DNA of 13,456 nucleotides from the NCBI GenBank assembly GCA_946541435.1, contig CAMNJK010000018.1:1-13456 (forward strand), in the 5' to 3' direction. Both the position numbers and the translations under genes were made by a program. This DNA is from an uncultured Bacillota bacterium (lineage in GTDB: Bacteria; Bacillota; Clostridia; Peptostreptococcales; Anaerovoracaceae). The notes under the pieces were generated by a model. The model made no database searches. It saw only the letters and a program-made list of their open reading frames with translations, and was not told where the DNA came from. Shown here in pieces: positions 12,010 to 13,456 of this stretch (the stretch's first letter is position 1; the number at the start of each line of letters is the position of its first letter).

Positions 12010-12978
12010 ATGAAAATGTTTGTCTACGGGCTTCGCGAGTACGATGAGCGGGTCTTCTTCGACACATTCAGCAAGCAGTACGGCATCGACTTTGATTCCT
12101 GCGGGGAGAAACCGACCCTGGAGAACGCCCATCTGGCGGAGGGCTGCCAGGCCATCAACATCCTGACCGCCCCGGTGGACAAGGCCATGATCGACCGCTA
12201 TTACGACATGGGGATCCGCTGCATCATGACCCGGACCATCGGCTATGACCACATCGATTATGTCTATGCCCGGGAAAAGGGCATCGGCGTCCTGAACATC
12301 ACCTACTCCCCCGCCACGGTAGCGGACTATACTGTGATGATGATCCTGCTGGGCATCCGCAAGTTCAAATACATCCGGCTCAGGGCAGCCGTTCAGGATT
12401 ATACCCTGGAAGGAAAACTGGCCTGCGAGCTGGGGAACCTGACTGTGGGCATCGTCGGCACCGGCCGGATCGGCGCCTGTCTGGCAAGAGAACTGACCGG
12501 ATTCGGCTGCCGCATGCTGGCCTATGATCCCTTCCCGAAAGAAGAACTGCGTGATATCGTGGAATATACAGACATGGACCGCCTCCTGCGGGAGAGCGAT
12601 GTCATCACCCTGCACGCCCCTGCCACCCAGGAGAATTATCATATCCTCGATGCGCAGGCTTTCGCAAAGATGCGGCCGGGGACCGGTCTGGTCAACTGCG
12701 CCCGGGGTCCTCTGGTGGATTCCGAAGCCATGATCGACGCCATCGAGAGCGGCCATCTGGGATTCGCCTGCCTGGACACCGTGGAGAACGAGTTCGGCAT
12801 GTACTATTACAACCGGATGGGCGAGCCCCTGAACAATCCTCAGCTGGCCATCCTCAATTCCCATCCGAACGTGATCACCACGCCGCACATGGCCTTCTAC
12901 ACCCGGGAGGCGGTCTCCGACATGGTGGAGAACTCCATCATCGGGATCCTGGACCACTTCGGTCAGCTGCGCCGCTGA
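12010..12978 (+). CDS. D-2-hydroxyacid dehydrogenase (D-lactate dehydrogenase/VanH-like)
   Basis: 322 aa, typical length. The Rossmann motif is VGTGRIG (149-155) with the acidic D173 after the second strand (AYDPF), indicating NAD(H). Catalytic residues are R232 (NCARGPLVD), the Glu of the DTVENE segment (E259 or E261) and H293 (TPHMAFYT). Segments such as TRTIGYDHID, SPATVADYTVMM and GFGCRMLAYDP place it near the D-LDH/VanH branch rather than the phosphoglycerate or formate dehydrogenase branches. Likely reaction: reduction of pyruvate or a related 2-oxoacid to the D-hydroxyacid with NADH, i.e. fermentative redox balance. No vanA/vanX partner is nearby, so a resistance role is not supported. 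Single gene with its own promoter and terminator. Confidence 0.93.
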   Translation: MKMFVYGLREYDERVFFDTFSKQYGIDFDSCGEKPTLENAHLAEGCQAINILTAPVDKAMIDRYYDMGIRCIMTRTIGYDHIDYVYAREKGIGVLNITYSPATVADYTVMMILLGIRKFKYIRLRAAVQDYTLEGKLACELGNLTVGIVGTGRIGACLARELTGFGCRMLAYDPFPKEELRDIVEYTDMDRLLRESDVITLHAPATQENYHILDAQAFAKMRPGTGLVNCARGPLVDSEAMIDAIESGHLGFACLDTVENEFGMYYYNRMGEPLNNPQLAILNSHPNVITTPHMAFYTREAVSDMVENSIIGILDHFGQLRR

Positions 12979-12995
12979 GATCCCGCGGCTTTTTT
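12971..12995 (+). terminator. Intrinsic terminator overlapping the dehydrogenase stop codon
   Basis: GCCGC (12971-12975) pairs with GCGGC (12985-12989), followed by six T residues (12990-12995). The TGA stop codon (12976-12978) sits in the 9-nt loop. The stem is short but all GC. Confidence 0.65.
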
Positions 12996-13018
12996 CCCGC
13001 AAAAACGAACGCCAGCTT

Positions 13019-13046
13019 TTGCAGGAATTCATATTTATGGTATACT
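13019..13046 (+). promoter_or_regulatory. Promoter of the small-protein/methyltransferase pair
   Basis: TTGCAG (13019-13024), 16-bp spacer, TATACT (13041-13046), preceded by TGG so also an extended -10. The leader of about 55 nt contains a small hairpin (CAGCC 13056-13060 with GGCTG 13068-13072). Confidence 0.65.
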
Positions 13047-13108
13047 CTAGCTATACAGCCACCGGAAGGCTGCATTTCAGAATCATTGATTAAAGAGAGG
13101 AATCCACT

Positions 13109-13228
13109 ATGGGCAGTATGATCCAAATGACCAGCATGATGCTTCTGGGCTTCGCCATGGTTTTTCTGGCTTTCGGATACGTCAATAAGGGCGAAGACGA
13201 CAAGAACAAGAAAGACAAGAAGAAATAA
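13109..13228 (+). CDS. 39-aa single-span membrane protein
   Basis: Short ORF with a clear RBS (AGAGAGGA about 7-9 nt before the ATG) and its own promoter upstream. The protein has a Met-rich N-terminus, one hydrophobic span (about residues 4-24, MMLLGFAMVFLAFGY) and a highly charged Lys/Asp tail (KGEDDKNKKDKKK). By the positive-inside tendency the Lys-rich tail should be cytoplasmic. It has no recognisable domain; I do not know its function. It is separated by 20 bp from the methyltransferase gene that follows and is probably co-transcribed with it. Confidence 0.75.
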   Translation: MGSMIQMTSMMLLGFAMVFLAFGYVNKGEDDKNKKDKKK

Positions 13229-13248
13229 GCATTTTTCAGGCGAATTTG

Positions 13249-13456
13249 ATGAACAATCTGATCAGATCCACAACGGCCTTTGCCATGCATATGGTCCGGC
13301 CTTACGCGCCGCCCGGCAGCATCCTGATCGACGCTACCTGCGGCAACGGACACGACACACTGCAGCTTGCCCGGCTTGACCCGGACAGGCTGTTTGCTTT
13401 TGATGTGCAGGAAGAAGCTGTCTCTGCGACGGAGAACCTGCTGCGGGAGCAGGGGT
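13249..13456 (+). CDS. YtqB/MnmM-like class I SAM methyltransferase (5' part)
   Basis: The first 69 codons are present and the frame is open at the window edge. It contains LIDATCGNGHDTLQLARL (about 26-43), the SAM-binding glycine motif with the Asn-Gly-His-Asp variant characteristic of the YtqB family, and FAFDVQEEAVSATENLL, the second strand with the acidic SAM-ribose residue. B. subtilis YtqB is MnmM, which methylates the wobble 5-aminomethyl-2-thiouridine of tRNA; the same role is likely here but the C-terminal part is not visible. The ATG at 13249 is preceded by only a weak AGG; a TTG one codon upstream is an alternative. Follows the 39-aa membrane protein by 20 bp. Confidence 0.85.
   Translation, partial: MNNLIRSTTAFAMHMVRPYAPPGSILIDATCGNGHDTLQLARLDPDRLFAFDVQEEAVSATENLLREQG

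Noticed and set aside
12010..12978. VanH of a glycopeptide-resistance cluster
   Set aside because: The protein resembles VanH, but no D-Ala-D-Lac ligase, VanX or VanRS gene is adjacent; an ordinary D-LDH role is simpler.
11992..13032. Long minus-strand frame opposite the D-2-hydroxyacid dehydrogenase
   Set aside because: The plus-strand gene has Rossmann and Arg/Glu/His catalytic motifs; this frame also runs through the terminator and has no RBS.

Overview
The window looks like GC-rich chromosomal DNA from an anaerobic Firmicute, most likely class Clostridia. This rests on protein resemblance and gene content: a two-subunit Fe-S fumarase, Mrp with an N-terminal cysteine cluster, a Cys-rich small-domain protein, a split ThrE exporter, a YtqB/MnmM-type methyltransferase, a Big_2/NlpC-like secreted protein and an SPxTG-type sorting signal, with AGGAGG-type ribosome binding sites and sigma-A promoters. 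No rRNA, tRNA, insertion sequence, phage gene or CRISPR array is visible. Genus cannot be fixed from this stretch.

Layout. (1) 1-2797, minus strand: an operon of an isocitrate-type dehydrogenase, a GntR/FCD regulator, an unrecognised 124-aa protein and the 5' part of an aconitase-superfamily hydratase (YbhJ-like) that runs off the left edge. Its promoter (TTGACC-17-TATAAT) overlaps a perfect inverted repeat (ATTGTAT-N6-ATACAAT), a good candidate operator for the operon's own regulator. (2) 2896-4725, minus: two DMT-superfamily transporters (RarD and an EamA protein) just upstream of that operon. (3) 4836-7393, minus: two exported proteins joined by an ATGA stop/start overlap. The first is an acidic, Trp-Glu-Asp-rich wall protein ending in SPRTG plus a hydrophobic segment and basic tail. 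The second is a membrane-anchored Ig-like protein with a Cys/His hydrolase-like C-terminal domain. (4) 7667-8932, plus: a split threonine/serine-type exporter (ThrE/YjjP + YjjB), closed by a bidirectional terminator. (5) 9065-10267, minus: a Cys-rich small-domain protein behind an Mrp/NBP35-family Fe-S carrier ATPase. (6) 10448-11926, minus: both subunits of class I fumarase. (7) 12010-12978, plus: a D-lactate-dehydrogenase-type 2-hydroxyacid dehydrogenase, divergent from fumarase. (8) 13109 to the right edge, plus: a 39-aa single-span membrane protein and the start of a YtqB/MnmM-like methyltransferase.

Together these cover central organic-acid metabolism (isocitrate and fumarate/malate steps, D-lactate-type redox balancing), maturation of the Fe-S enzymes it needs (Mrp next to an Fe-S fumarase), small-metabolite export and cell-surface functions. 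The least explained parts are the isocitrate/YbhJ-like operon with its unknown 124-aa member, the coupled surface-protein pair, and two genes (rarD and the thrE-like gene) that share an unusual layout: a good promoter whose -10 box ends exactly 7 nt before the ATG with no usable Shine-Dalgarno, suggesting leaderless mRNAs.
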